From the NCBI GenBank assembly GCA_903868125.1, contig CAIPUE010000024.1, positions 1 through 47,729 on the forward strand: a stretch of 47,729 bases of DNA. Reading direction: 5' to 3'. Shown one piece after another: positions 32,920 through 41,832 of the stretch. A program made the translations under genes and the position numbers. Position 1 is the stretch's first letter. Each line of letters starts with the position of its first letter. The notes beneath the pieces were generated by a model that ran no database searches, was not told the DNA's origin, and saw nothing but the letters and a program-made list of their open reading frames with translations. This DNA comes from an uncultured bacterium (GTDB taxonomy: Bacteria; Cyanobacteriota; Vampirovibrionia; Gastranaerophilales; Gastranaerophilaceae).

Positions 32920-33219
32920 ATGCTACCTAAAGTTGCAGAAACTGATTACATATTCCCTAATCCAAAGAATAACGAACCTTATAATGATTCGTATATTAAA
33001 AGAGCTTGGAATAAAGCTAAGGCTGATGCCTGTATAAACGATTTTAGATTTCACGATTTAAGGCATACGGTTGGAACTAGGTTAGCTCAATCAAATATCC
33101 CCGTACCAGTTATAAAAGAATTATTAGCACATTCTGATATCAAAACAACAATGAGATATGTACACACAGCTTCAAGTCAAATGAAAGAAGCTATGTTGGT
33201 TCTTAATTCATTCAATTAG
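32920..33219 (+). pseudogene. C-terminal fragment of a tyrosine recombinase/integrase
   Basis: About 99 residues hold the second half of the catalytic site: HDLRHTVGTRLAQ, LLAHSDIKTTMRYVH with the nucleophile Tyr. The N-terminal DNA-binding part and the first catalytic Arg are missing, and no Shine-Dalgarno precedes it. It ends 85 bp from the 3' end of tmRNA, a common integrase target. Confidence 0.85.
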
Positions 33220-33304
33220 GGTTTATTTCAGACGATTTAGTGGGCACAGGGTGGACACGTTAAAAAGTGAAACACCTGTAAACACAGTAGTATAAAAGAA
33301 AAAA

Positions 33305-33719
33305 TGGTGGAGACGGTGGGAGTCGAACCCACGTCCAAAATGGATTAAAGCAAACCTCTACGAGTGTAGATTTCATTGACTCTCGATAATCCCCAGGTAA
33401 AATCAGTCCTGTTAGAACTATCAAAGCAGTTTTAAGTGATACGCACTTCGAGAAAAGTCTTGATACGTTTGATTCTCATCCACGTACTGCAACTTGCGTT
33501 GTTGTCCCTATAAATCGGCAAGTTAGATTAATAGAGAGGATGACTGCCTAATTAATTAAACAGCAGTTGCTAATTCGCTATTTCTAGCGAATGCAACTCT
33601 AGCATCAAGTTTGTTATTTGCTTTAGCATTTAACTTGTTTTGCTCGTTGATAACTCGGAACAGCGCCGAGACTCGCAACTTACTTTCACCGAACATTCTG
33701 TCAAATCCAGAGCGTCCCC
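33305..33719 (-). ncRNA. ssrA: Transfer-messenger RNA
   Basis: The 5' end GGGGACGCTCTGGATTTGACA and 3' end TTCGACTCCCACCGTCTCC plus encoded CCA form the tRNA-Ala-like half with matching acceptor strands. The tag frame starts ANNKLDARVAFAR (GCA near 33608) and ends ELATAV before TAA. The length of about 412 nt fits. It rescues stalled ribosomes with SmpB. Several pseudoknot-like stems follow the tag. The predicted transcription start is about 57 nt upstream, so the 5' end must be made by processing. Confidence 0.95.
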
Positions 33720-33776
33720 ATATTCTTTTTTCAATGTTCTTATAACGGCTCCGCTCAGTTCAGTCTGCTCGTCCCC
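33720..33776 (-). other. Partial tmRNA 5'-end copy in the tmRNA leader
   Basis: TATGGGGACG occurs both at the mature tmRNA 5' end (33719) and 57 bp upstream at 33776, right at the predicted transcription start. The spacer contains CTGAGCGGAGCC, loosely an inverted copy of the tmRNA GGACGCTCTGG. The copied part is short, so this could be chance. Confidence 0.45.
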
Positions 33777-33784
33777 ATAATTAT

Positions 33785-33812
33785 ATTATAACTCATTTGT
33801 ATTCTATTTCAA
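33785..33812 (-). promoter_or_regulatory. tmRNA promoter
   Basis: The minus strand has TTGAAA (33807-33812), a 16 bp spacer and TATAAT (33785-33790), giving a start at about 33778. Confidence 0.75.
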
Positions 33813-33965
33813 GGGGATGATTTTGGTGAAAACTAAAAAATCAATTACATGGCAAAAGTTGTAAAGATATTTAAAAGACAAAATAGACAAAATAGATAAA
33901 TGCGTGTATTATTACAATACAGACCTCACGTTTCGTTAGAAGCTCAACGGAGAAAGAAAGTAAAA

Positions 33966-34808
33966 ATGAAAAGATTTTTTGAAAAAATAGGCATACACGC
34001 TATATTGATATTCGTATCGCTTTTGTCTATATTTCCTTTTATATGGTTAATTTCTACTTCCTTAAAAGGAAACGCCGAAAATATTTTTGCGTATCCTCCT
34101 CAAATAATCCCCTCTGATTTCACATTGCAAAATTATATCGGGGTGTGGAAAAGGGTAAATTTCGTTGCTTATTTTATAAACAGCATGATTGTGGCAGGAG
34201 CTACCGTGTTTTTAAATTTGCTTTTATCCGCACTTGCTGCGTATCCTTTGGCAAGGATGCAATTTGCAGGGAAAAAATTCGCTTTTTTTGCGGTGCTTGC
34301 AACAATTATGGTGCCGTTTCAGGCAATTATGCTTCCTGTCTATTTGATTACGTTAAAGTTGAATATGGTTGATAGCGTTAATAATTTAATGGGATATTTG
34401 GGACTGATAATGCCTTTTGCGGTCAGTGCGTTTGGAATTTTTCTTATGCGTCAAGCTTTTTTGGCAATCCCGAAAGAAATGGAAGAGGCGGCAATTGTTG
34501 ATGGTTGTAGTGTTTTTCAAGTCTTTTTCAGGGTGCTTTTGCCTATGGTAAAACCGTCTTTGGCTGTTTTGGCAATATTCACGTTTATTGGTTCTTGGGG
34601 TGAATTTCTCTGGCCGAGTATTGTGCTCACAAAGGAAGCCATGTACACGCTCCCTGTGGGGGTAAATAATTTGCAAGGGATGTTTAGTTCAAATTGGCGT
34701 TTTATAGCCGCAGGTTCCATTTTAGCAACCATTCCAATTGTAATTTTCTTTCTTGCTATGCAAAAATATTTTATTTCAGGCGAAAATGAAGGCGCCGTTA
34801 AAGGGTGA
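33966..34808 (+). CDS. ABC sugar transporter permease (MalG/UgpE type)
   Basis: The 280-residue protein has six membrane helices and the EAA loop EMEEAAIVDGCSVFQVFFRVLLPMVKP that docks on the ATPase. It starts at MKRFFEKIG with a GGAG about 12 nt upstream; the longer frame from 33900 adds a basic, unlikely N-terminus. A MalF-type partner and ATPase are absent nearby; the binding protein at 6985 may belong to the same transporter. Its stop codon lies inside a tandem heptamer array. Confidence 0.9.
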   Translation: MKRFFEKIGIHAILIFVSLLSIFPFIWLISTSLKGNAENIFAYPPQIIPSDFTLQNYIGVWKRVNFVAYFINSMIVAGATVFLNLLLSALAAYPLARMQFAGKKFAFFAVLATIMVPFQAIMLPVYLITLKLNMVDSVNNLMGYLGLIMPFAVSAFGIFLMRQAFLAIPKEMEEAAIVDGCSVFQVFFRVLLPMVKPSLAVLAIFTFIGSWGEFLWPSIVLTKEAMYTLPVGVNNLQGMFSSNWRFIAAGSILATIPIVIFFLAMQKYFISGENEGAVKG

Positions 34809-34845
34809 ATGGTGAGTGGTAAACGGTAAACGGTGAACGGTTAAC
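34804..34845. repeat. Six tandem heptamers at the permease gene end
   Basis: Consecutive 7 bp units read GGTGAAT, GGTGAGT, GGTAAAC, GGTAAAC, GGTGAAC, GGTTAAC. The first unit supplies the TGA stop of the permease gene. The pattern recalls the short tandem heptamers (STRR) of cyanobacterial genomes. Confidence 0.85.
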
Positions 34846-34924
34846 GGGGAGCAAGAAGTGCAAAACTGTTCGACTATTCGACTTTTCAACTAAAAACAGC
34901 CTTTCAGCCCAAACACCACTCACC
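34811..34924. repeat. Element with 10-bp terminal inverted repeats
   Basis: GGTGAGTGGT (34811-34820) and ACCACTCACC (34915-34924) are perfect inverted repeats bounding about 114 bp between two convergent genes. The left arm overlaps the heptamer array. It also contains GGAGCAAGAAG and TGCAAAAC, which recur in the inserted segment of the binding-protein gene (7865-7935, opposite strand). Confidence 0.65.
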
Positions 34925-34926
34925 TC

Positions 34927-35475
34927 TCACTTTATCAACGCTTGAACTTCTTTAAAATAAAGGTTTTTGGCACTTTTTAGCCATTCAAACAAAATGATTT
35001 CAACGCAAGAAATTTTTATTCCGTTTGCTTGCATTCTGTCAATTCCCTGCTTAAATTCATATTTATTTCTGCTGGCACAAGCATCTTTTGCGACATAAAC
35101 GTCAAAACCGGCATTGATTAAATCCGCAGCGGTTTGATGTACGCAAACGTGTGTTTCGATGCCGCATAGTACTATCTGATTTCTATTGAACGATTTTAGA
35201 ATTTCCATAAATTCAGTTTCTTTTACGGCAGAAAAAGCTGATTTTTCAATTATCTGAGTATTTGGGGCAAAGCTTTGCTTCACAGGTTCAACAATTTGTC
35301 CCAATCCTTTTGAATATTGTTGAGTGGCAATTGTCGGAATTTCAAGAATTTTTGCAGCTTTGACAAGGGTTAATGTCCTATTCACAACGACATCTTTATC
35401 CAAAGCCTTTACAAGCTTTTCCTGTACATCTATTACAAGTAAAATACTATCTTTTCTGTCCAGCATATTTATCAT
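34927..35475 (-). CDS. Isochorismatase-family cysteine hydrolase
   Basis: The 182-residue protein has the catalytic triad residues of the family: Asp in LLVIDVQEK, Lys in IEKSAFSA and Cys in LCGIETHVCVHQTA. It resembles YcaC-like members whose substrates vary (amides, isochorismate), so none is assigned. The ATG overlaps the stop of the upstream gene (ATGA), making it the last gene of a coupled run. Confidence 0.9.
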   Translation of the reverse strand: MINMLDRKDSILLVIDVQEKLVKALDKDVVVNRTLTLVKAAKILEIPTIATQQYSKGLGQIVEPVKQSFAPNTQIIEKSAFSAVKETEFMEILKSFNRNQIVLCGIETHVCVHQTAADLINAGFDVYVAKDACASRNKYEFKQGIDRMQANGIKISCVEIILFEWLKSAKNLYFKEVQALIK

Positions 35476-36722
35476 ATTTCACCCATTTTAAATTCTTGTA
35501 TAAAATCCTCAAGAATTTTGGTTAATCTTGATTCATCAAGCTCTGTCAAATCCAGACCGATACGTTTATTTTCCGGACTATCAAGCCCCTGATGAATTAT
35601 GTCGATATTTATTTTTGAAAATCCCGGATAAGTTATTTTTAACTCGCTAACTTGATTTCCTTTTCTTAGTACAAAAGAGCTTAATGTCGAATTAGAGTAT
35701 TGTTCTACTTGCGTTTGGAATAATTTCTCTTCATATAATTTTTGTATTTGGAAAAATACAGGAGTTATTACTTTTTCAAGTTTTTTGTTAAAAGCTTGTT
35801 TAAACAATTTAAAATTCTTTTGAGTAGAGTTGATTTTTTCAAGCCAATCGCCAGATGATTTTTTCTCCTCTTTATTTACAATAACTAAATCCTGATTGGT
35901 GGAGGTTGACTCAAGCAACGCACCCAACAGGTCATCTTTAATTTCTTCAAATTTCTTTTCATCAATAGCACTTATTCCTGCGTTGATTGTATATTGCTCT
36001 CCCACTGCTCGCTTTATTTTCTCCCAAACGCAAAAAGCACCCTTTAACTGTGTTCCCTCAAGTAAGACATAAAATCTATTAGCACTGCCATGGACTACGA
36101 CATCAGAGTTTCTTATTGAACCTTTTATTGCTTTTGCAAGTTGAAATGCATCTAATTTGGTTTTACTTTCCTCACTTGCAGAAATTAACATTAATATAGC
36201 GTTAGAATTAATTTCTTTTAATCTTGTAAATTCAGTTTTGAAAAACTTGTCACAATATTCATTCGCATAAAAACCTGAAACTTTATCAATAACGCCTAAT
36301 TCTTCAAGCAGGCGATGTTGTTTGTCAATCGTTGCCATATTGGCATTTTTCTTTAAACACCAAATTGTCCGTATTAAAATTTCCGCATCATCAGCATTTA
36401 AAGTCAAATAATCAGTTATATTTTCATCATAGGCATTTAATATAAAATCTTGGTCATACTTATCTATTATTAGTAAAATAGAAGTTTTCTTTGTTTTTTC
36501 ATCCGTTTTTATAGAGTTTATAATATTTAAACATTCTTTTTTTTCATTTGAACAATAAATCAAAATTGTTTCAGGAGCAATGTTTTTAACATTTTTCATT
36601 GCTTCTGCATACGTAGTCGTTAGAATATCATCTATTTCTCTCAATAAAACCAACTTCGGTTTTAAAATATTTATAACTTTGTCGTCATTAGATATTAAAA
36701 TTATGTTACTTTCTGCAGACAT
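35472..36722 (-). CDS. Receiver-like / degenerate GGDEF regulatory protein
   Basis: In this 416-residue protein, residues 5-120 look like a receiver fold (IILISNDDKV, ILLIIDKYD). From about 135 to 285 a GGDEF-like fold follows, in which the RxGGDEF turn reads VVHGSANRFYVLLEG and the later YTINAGISAID strand is kept. The catalytic motif is lost, so it probably binds rather than makes c-di-GMP. A C-terminal domain of about 130 residues is unassigned. It is coupled to HDOD and isochorismatase genes. Confidence 0.7.
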   Translation of the reverse strand: MSAESNIILISNDDKVINILKPKLVLLREIDDILTTTYAEAMKNVKNIAPETILIYCSNEKKECLNIINSIKTDEKTKKTSILLIIDKYDQDFILNAYDENITDYLTLNADDAEILIRTIWCLKKNANMATIDKQHRLLEELGVIDKVSGFYANEYCDKFFKTEFTRLKEINSNAILMLISASEESKTKLDAFQLAKAIKGSIRNSDVVVHGSANRFYVLLEGTQLKGAFCVWEKIKRAVGEQYTINAGISAIDEKKFEEIKDDLLGALLESTSTNQDLVIVNKEEKKSSGDWLEKINSTQKNFKLFKQAFNKKLEKVITPVFFQIQKLYEEKLFQTQVEQYSNSTLSSFVLRKGNQVSELKITYPGFSKINIDIIHQGLDSPENKRIGLDLTELDESRLTKILEDFIQEFKMGEI

Positions 36723-36736
36723 AAAATCCTTTCTAT

Positions 36737-37537
36737 TTATGTTGATAGTTCATCCAATAGTAATTGCGCTTTGGCAATGATATTTTCCTTCAAAATTTGA
36801 GGTTGAATAATTTGAATATTCAAATTATTGAGTATATCCTGATTCACATTAGCCACTTCAAAAGTATCTTTAATAAGCGTATCCACAAAATAAACCAGAG
36901 AACAGGCTGTAGGCATTGATGATAAATTTGGAGTGTGGTGATATTTTATTATGTTATTTATTAAAAGAGGTAATTGCCATCTTTTAGATAAAAGACTACC
37001 AATTTGACAATGATCTACCCCAAAATAAATAAGTTCCGCTTCAAGAATATTCCCACTTCTTTCAGCGATGTCTTTGACTTTTTCATAAAGTACGGGATTT
37101 TTTAAATTCAAAACCACTTTCCCCAAATCGTGCAAAAATCCTATTACAAAAGCTTCATCAGAGTCCATAATTTTATAATTTTTTGCAACATATTCACAAC
37201 CGACGGCCGTCACCATAGAATGTTCCCAAAGTTCTTTATCCCCCTGATTAACTAACATTGGTCGCATCGCAATGGTTAGGATTAAATTTTTAGTTTTAGA
37301 CATCCCAATAAGAGAAATCGCTCTACTTATTGACGTTATTTGTTGCGAAAAACCATAATAAGCAGAATTAACTAACGTCAAAACTGTTGTACTCAATGAT
37401 TGATCGTAGCTAATAATTTTTGCCAGTTCTTTAGTGTTTGAATCTGGATCTTTCATCACGTTCAAGGCGTGCATAATCACATTCGGCATAGCTGGAAATT
37501 CTTGTAAACTATTAATTAATTCATTTAAATTGAACAT
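36737..37537 (-). CDS. HDOD-domain signalling protein
   Basis: The 266-residue HDOD domain has LQEFPAMPNVIMHALNVMKDPDS, the SAYYGF block, GMSKTKNLILTIAMR and GFLHDLGKVVLN. These domains are catalytically dead HD relatives found in two-component and c-di-GMP circuits. It lies 3 bp after ftsX and 14 bp before the receiver/GGDEF-like gene, so signalling and division functions share a transcript. Confidence 0.9.
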   Translation of the reverse strand: MFNLNELINSLQEFPAMPNVIMHALNVMKDPDSNTKELAKIISYDQSLSTTVLTLVNSAYYGFSQQITSISRAISLIGMSKTKNLILTIAMRPMLVNQGDKELWEHSMVTAVGCEYVAKNYKIMDSDEAFVIGFLHDLGKVVLNLKNPVLYEKVKDIAERSGNILEAELIYFGVDHCQIGSLLSKRWQLPLLINNIIKYHHTPNLSSMPTACSLVYFVDTLIKDTFEVANVNQDILNNLNIQIIQPQILKENIIAKAQLLLDELST

Positions 37538-37540
37538 AAT

Positions 37541-38449
37541 TCATACCTGCAGATGTTTCTTAATTGATAAAAAGCTACCGCCGGCACCAAATAAAATTCC
37601 TAAGAAAAACATTGTAATTATTACAATGTTTCCTGCAAACAGAGGAGTTGGAATAAGAAAAAATTTATGAACATTATTAAGCATATTTTGAACAATATTT
37701 AAAGGTATTAGAGCAAACGCCGCACCTAAAAACCCATACAAGGCTCCTTGCATTATCAAAGGAATTTTAATATACCAATTACTTACGCCCATAAGCCTCA
37801 TAATTTCAATTTCATCTTTCCTTGATTGTATTACAAGTTGAATTGTATTATTTATTATTGTAATTGTCAAAATTGCAACAATTATTACGACAAATATTGT
37901 TGTTGTGTTTACAATTTGATTTAAAAATTGGATTTTCTTTGCAAGTTCTTGAGCATAACTCATATCAGAAACAACTGAAAGGGTCTTAATTTTGCCAAAA
38001 ACATAATTAATGTTTTCAGGTTTATCTACCTTGACATGAAGCGTGTCAGGAAGCGGATTATCTATATCAGGAATGTCTATTTCTCGTTTCAACTCGTTCC
38101 AAGACTTCTCTCTTGGTATTACTTTTACTTTTTGCACATGCTCAATTTTTTTCATCCTTCGGCTCACAGCAACAGCATCAGCATTCGGCTTTAGATAAAC
38201 GGAAATTTCAAGAACATTTCCAAGTTCATGGGCAAACGCTGAGACGGAAAGGGTAGTTCTGAACAATGCACCAAAAATTGTTAATATTGCCGCTATCGTT
38301 GTAACTATTACAAGATTAACTATTCCTGTTCTTTTTATGTCATTAAAAGTTTCCATCATAATCCGATAAACAATTCTGAGCTCTGTCAGCCAATCTTTGG
38401 GAATATGTTTTTTAACTTTTTTCTTTATATTTTGTTTACTGCTGCTCAT
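37541..38449 (-). CDS. ftsX: Cell-division ABC permease FtsX
   Basis: The 302-residue protein has a cytoplasmic N-terminus, a first helix near residues 42-64, a large periplasmic loop (EVSVYLKPNADAVAVSRRMKKIE...) and three further helices. The loop activates peptidoglycan hydrolases at the septum, driven by FtsE. It overlaps ftsE by 14 bp. The amidase at 21104 is a plausible but unproven client. Confidence 0.92.
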   Translation of the reverse strand: MSSSKQNIKKKVKKHIPKDWLTELRIVYRIMMETFNDIKRTGIVNLVIVTTIAAILTIFGALFRTTLSVSAFAHELGNVLEISVYLKPNADAVAVSRRMKKIEHVQKVKVIPREKSWNELKREIDIPDIDNPLPDTLHVKVDKPENINYVFGKIKTLSVVSDMSYAQELAKKIQFLNQIVNTTTIFVVIIVAILTITIINNTIQLVIQSRKDEIEIMRLMGVSNWYIKIPLIMQGALYGFLGAAFALIPLNIVQNMLNNVHKFFLIPTPLFAGNIVIITMFFLGILFGAGGSFLSIKKHLQV

Positions 38450-39116
38450 AAGTACCTGCTTGAATATCTCTTACAACTTCTCCATTTTCAAGAGTGACGA
38501 CCCTTTTTCTGAAATAATCGACCATCGCTGAATCGTGAGTTGAAACGATTACTGTAATTCCTCTTTGATTAATTTGGTCTAAAATTTGCATGACTTCCAT
38601 TGAATTCTTAGGATCCAAATTTCCGGTAGGTTCATCTGCAATCAAAAGTGGGGGACCGTTAACAATTGCTCTTGCTATACTGACTCTTTGCTGTTCCCCG
38701 CCTGAAAGTTCAGAGGGTTTTGCCTTGATTTTATCCGAAAGTCCTACGACCTTAAGCGCTCCTAACACTCTAGCGTTAATTTCTTTGGTGCTTATGCCTA
38801 GAGTTCTTATCACATATGCAACGTTATCGTACACGGACTGATTTTGGAGCAATTTGTAATCCTGAAAAACAATCCCCATACAACATCTAAGATTAGGAAC
38901 TTTGTGGCTTGGTAGATTGGCAATATTTATTCCGCCAATCATGACCGTTCCGGAAGATGGAGTTTCTTCTTTATATAAAAGTTTCATAAGCGTTGATTTC
39001 CCTGCGCCTGAGGCTCCTACTATAAATACGAATTCTCCTGATAAAATGTCCAAATTGACATTTTTTAGTGCATAAGTATTTTTATATTTTTTTGTTACTG
39101 AACGTAGTTGAATCAT
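38436..39116 (-). CDS. ftsE: Cell-division ABC ATPase FtsE
   Basis: The 226-residue ABC ATPase has Walker A GASGAGKSTLMKL, signature LSGGEQQRVSIARAI and Walker B LLIADEPTGNLD followed by the H-loop STHDSAMV. Its neighbour is ftsX. The ATG overlaps the stop of the transketolase C-terminal subunit by 4 bp, so expression is coupled to it. Confidence 0.94.
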   Translation of the reverse strand: MIQLRSVTKKYKNTYALKNVNLDILSGEFVFIVGASGAGKSTLMKLLYKEETPSSGTVMIGGINIANLPSHKVPNLRCCMGIVFQDYKLLQNQSVYDNVAYVIRTLGISTKEINARVLGALKVVGLSDKIKAKPSELSGGEQQRVSIARAIVNGPPLLIADEPTGNLDPKNSMEVMQILDQINQRGITVIVSTHDSAMVDYFRKRVVTLENGEVVRDIQAGTYEQQ

Positions 39117-40063
39117 TTTATTTCTCTTAATTTCTTCTCAATTTTCTGTGCTAGTTTTTCTGCAGTAAGCCCGTAAAACTCCATTAGTTGCCTTTGTTCC
39201 CCGCTTTGCCCAAATTCGTCGTTAATACCTATTCTGTATACAAAAGTAGGCATATTTTCACTTAAAATCTCGCTAAGAGCACTTCCCAACCCACCTATTA
39301 TTGAGTGGTTTTCGACTGTTACAACAAAGTTTGTTTTTTTAGTCTGTTCTAATATTGTATCATTATCTAATGGTTTTACAACAGGTATATGAAGTATTTG
39401 CGCCTCGATTCCCGAGTTCTCAAGAATATTGGCACATTCAATCACTTCCGCAAGTGTTTCGCCGTTGGTTACAATTGTAACATCTTTACCTTGTCGCAAG
39501 ACTTTTGCCTTTAGGTCGAATTTATAACTTTCGTCAAAAATATCCGGAACATTTGTTCTTGCAATTCTGATATACATAGGTCCTTGATGGCTGGCGGCAT
39601 ATTTTATAGCTTCTTCACATTCCTTACAGTCAGCAGGCACGATTACGGTCATGTTGGGAAGATTTCGCATAAGTGCAACATCTTCAAGCGCCTGATGACT
39701 TGCACCATCTTCTCCCACAGTGATTCCACCGTGTGTGGCAACTATTTTTACATTAAATTGCGGATAACAAATCGAATTTCTTATCTGGTCGTAAGTTCTG
39801 CCGGTTGCAAACATCGCAAAAGTCGATGCAAAAGGGATTTTGCCTTGGCTTGCAAGCCCTGCTGCGGTTGTCATCATATCCTGCTCAGCTATTCCCATAT
39901 TAAAAAATCTTTCGGGGAATTCTTTGCCAAATATGGCCGTTTGAGTGGAACAAGCCAAATCCGCGTCCAGTACAACTATGTTTTCATTTATTTTACCCAG
40001 TTCAACCAAAGCTTTGCCGTAAGCTGCTCGTATTGATTTTGTTTTTGTTCTGTCTATGTTCAT
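39113..40063 (-). CDS. Transketolase, C-terminal subunit
   Basis: The 316-residue protein has the pyrimidine-binding and C-terminal domains: VLDADLACSTQTAIF, the MGIAEQDMMTTAAGLA motif with the catalytic Glu, THGGITVGEDGASHQ and the C-terminal ENHSIIGGLGSALSE. It forms the second half of a split transketolase with the gene at 40187. GGGGAGAAGAA precedes the ATG. Confidence 0.94.
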   Translation of the reverse strand: MNIDRTKTKSIRAAYGKALVELGKINENIVVLDADLACSTQTAIFGKEFPERFFNMGIAEQDMMTTAAGLASQGKIPFASTFAMFATGRTYDQIRNSICYPQFNVKIVATHGGITVGEDGASHQALEDVALMRNLPNMTVIVPADCKECEEAIKYAASHQGPMYIRIARTNVPDIFDESYKFDLKAKVLRQGKDVTIVTNGETLAEVIECANILENSGIEAQILHIPVVKPLDNDTILEQTKKTNFVVTVENHSIIGGLGSALSEILSENMPTFVYRIGINDEFGQSGEQRQLMEFYGLTAEKLAQKIEKKLREIK

Positions 40064-40186
40064 TTCTTCTCCCCAAATAATGAAAATATCATATCAGAAA
40101 CCCGCGCATTTTTCAAATTTACAAAAATGCAAAAACAAATATTACGTTTTGTAAATAATCAAATTTTTGGTAGCAAATCGTTATTG

Positions 40187-41008
40187 TTAAGCCAATTCTG
40201 CCAAAGCCAGTTGGCAATCCGCATCGCAAGGAGCTTTGCCATGCCAGCCGCATTGGTTTTCCATAAAACTTACGCCTTTGCCTTTGACCGTATTCGCTAT
40301 AATCGCAGTCGGTTTATCTGATTTTTTAGCATTTTCGCAGGCTTCATAAATTGCCACAACATCATGCCCATCAATCTCAATTACATTCCAGTTAAACGCT
40401 TTAAGTTTAGCATCAAGCGGGTTAATATCCTTTATCTGCTCAACCGTTCCGTCAATTTGAAGATGGTTTCTGTCAATTATTGCCGTTAAATTATTTAATC
40501 GTCTATGAGGGGCATGCATGAACGCTTCCCAACAACTTCCCTCTTGCAGTTCGCCATCACCTAAAAGCACAAACACATTTGCCGGATTTTTATCTAACTT
40601 CAAAGCCATCGCAATCCCGCAAGCCATTGACAATCCTTGCCCCAAAGACCCCGTAGGGACTTCAACACCGGGAATATGTGTATTAGGATGACCTTGCAGT
40701 CTTGAACCTAATCGTCTAAAACTCATGAGTTCGTCTTTCGAGAAATAACCTCTTTGAGCCAAAACCGCATATAATGTCGCAGAAGCATGTCCTTTCGATA
40801 AGACAAATCGGTCACGCTCGTTATGGGAAGGTGATTTGTCCCATTCGGGAAAATTCTTCATACTTTTTTCGTACAAAACAGTCAATATATCCGTCGCTGA
40901 AAGCCCACCACCCGGATGCCCCGACTGCGCACAGTGTATCATTTTAATTATTTCGCATCTGTTTTGTTTACATATATTTTCTAATCGTTTTATTTCATCT
41001 CTGTCCAT
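40187..41008 (-). CDS. Transketolase, N-terminal subunit
   Basis: The 273-residue thiamine diphosphate domain has QSGHPGGGLSATDIL, LSKGHASATLYAVLA, GSLGQGLSMACG and the metal site GDGELQEGSCWEA followed by IDRNHLQIDG. An ideal GGAGGTGA Shine-Dalgarno precedes the ATG. It is upstream of the C-terminal subunit with a 123 bp gap that holds no gene. Together they link glycolysis and pentose phosphates. Confidence 0.94.
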   Translation of the reverse strand: MDRDEIKRLENICKQNRCEIIKMIHCAQSGHPGGGLSATDILTVLYEKSMKNFPEWDKSPSHNERDRFVLSKGHASATLYAVLAQRGYFSKDELMSFRRLGSRLQGHPNTHIPGVEVPTGSLGQGLSMACGIAMALKLDKNPANVFVLLGDGELQEGSCWEAFMHAPHRRLNNLTAIIDRNHLQIDGTVEQIKDINPLDAKLKAFNWNVIEIDGHDVVAIYEACENAKKSDKPTAIIANTVKGKGVSFMENQCGWHGKAPCDADCQLALAELA

Positions 41009-41099
41009 TTATTTCACCTCCACACGATTTTTTTTGTTTTCGCGCCTTTATTAACTTTTTTATTTGTTGCTTTTTGTTCGGTGGGTTAGGGAACCCACC

Positions 41100-41825
41100 C
41101 TACCTCTCATCACTCAATATTACTCTCAAAATAAATCGAGGTAAAGTTGGGAAAATGCGCTTAAACCTTTGTGGCTCTTTTATTGTTCTGTAAAGCCATT
41201 CAAGCCCTAGTTTTTGATAAATCACAGGTGCTCTTTGAACCTCACACGACCAAACATCAAAACTTCCTCCGACTCCTATCATTAGCGATTCTGGTAGAAG
41301 TTTTCTTGCTTGGATTATAAATTCTTCCTGCTTTGGAGAACCAAGTGCAACAAGCACAAATTGGGGCGATTTTTCTTTCAATTCAAATAAAACTTTTTTG
41401 CTGTCTTGAAAGTAGCCGTCTTGCTGATAAATAATATTTAAGTTCTTAAACTCAGCTTTCAAATTTTCCGAAGTTTTTTGGATTATATGCGGTTTTGCGC
41501 CGATTAAACCGATTGAAATATTATTTTTGGCACATTCTTCGATTAGTTTATGGCTGAATTCAATCCCCGCAATCCTTTTTGTATTAATCCCTTTAATCTT
41601 CAGCCCTATTTTTACTCCAACACCATCCGGAATAACTAAATCGGCATTATTTAGAATTTGCGCAAAATCAGAGTTTTTCAGCCCTGCCTCAATCATTTCG
41701 GGATTAATCGTAATAATTTGCCCGCCTTTTTGGGTTTTAATCAAATCTTTTGCATAATTAATCGCACTTTCAAAATCAAAAGTATCAATATTAAATCCTA
41801 AAAGTTTAACTTTTTTCATCTCCAT
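41100..41825 (-). CDS. WecG/TagA/CpsF-family glycosyltransferase
   Basis: The 241-residue protein matches GT26: ITINPEMIEAG, ADLVIPDGVGV, RIAGIEFSHKL, LIGAKP and LVALGSPKQEEFI, ending GGSFDVWSCEVQRAPVIYQKLGLEWLYR. Such enzymes add N-acetylmannosamine-type sugars to undecaprenyl-linked glycans at the membrane. No Shine-Dalgarno precedes ATG 41825; a promoter ends 7 nt upstream. Confidence 0.92.
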   Translation of the reverse strand: MEMKKVKLLGFNIDTFDFESAINYAKDLIKTQKGGQIITINPEMIEAGLKNSDFAQILNNADLVIPDGVGVKIGLKIKGINTKRIAGIEFSHKLIEECAKNNISIGLIGAKPHIIQKTSENLKAEFKNLNIIYQQDGYFQDSKKVLFELKEKSPQFVLVALGSPKQEEFIIQARKLLPESLMIGVGGSFDVWSCEVQRAPVIYQKLGLEWLYRTIKEPQRFKRIFPTLPRFILRVILSDER

Positions 41826-41832
41826 AGTAATT

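Noticed and set aside
33813-33965. Extended N-terminus for the ABC permease and a 15-codon ORF before it
   Set aside because: The extra residues are basic and unlike the family, and the short ORF has its purine box touching the ATG.
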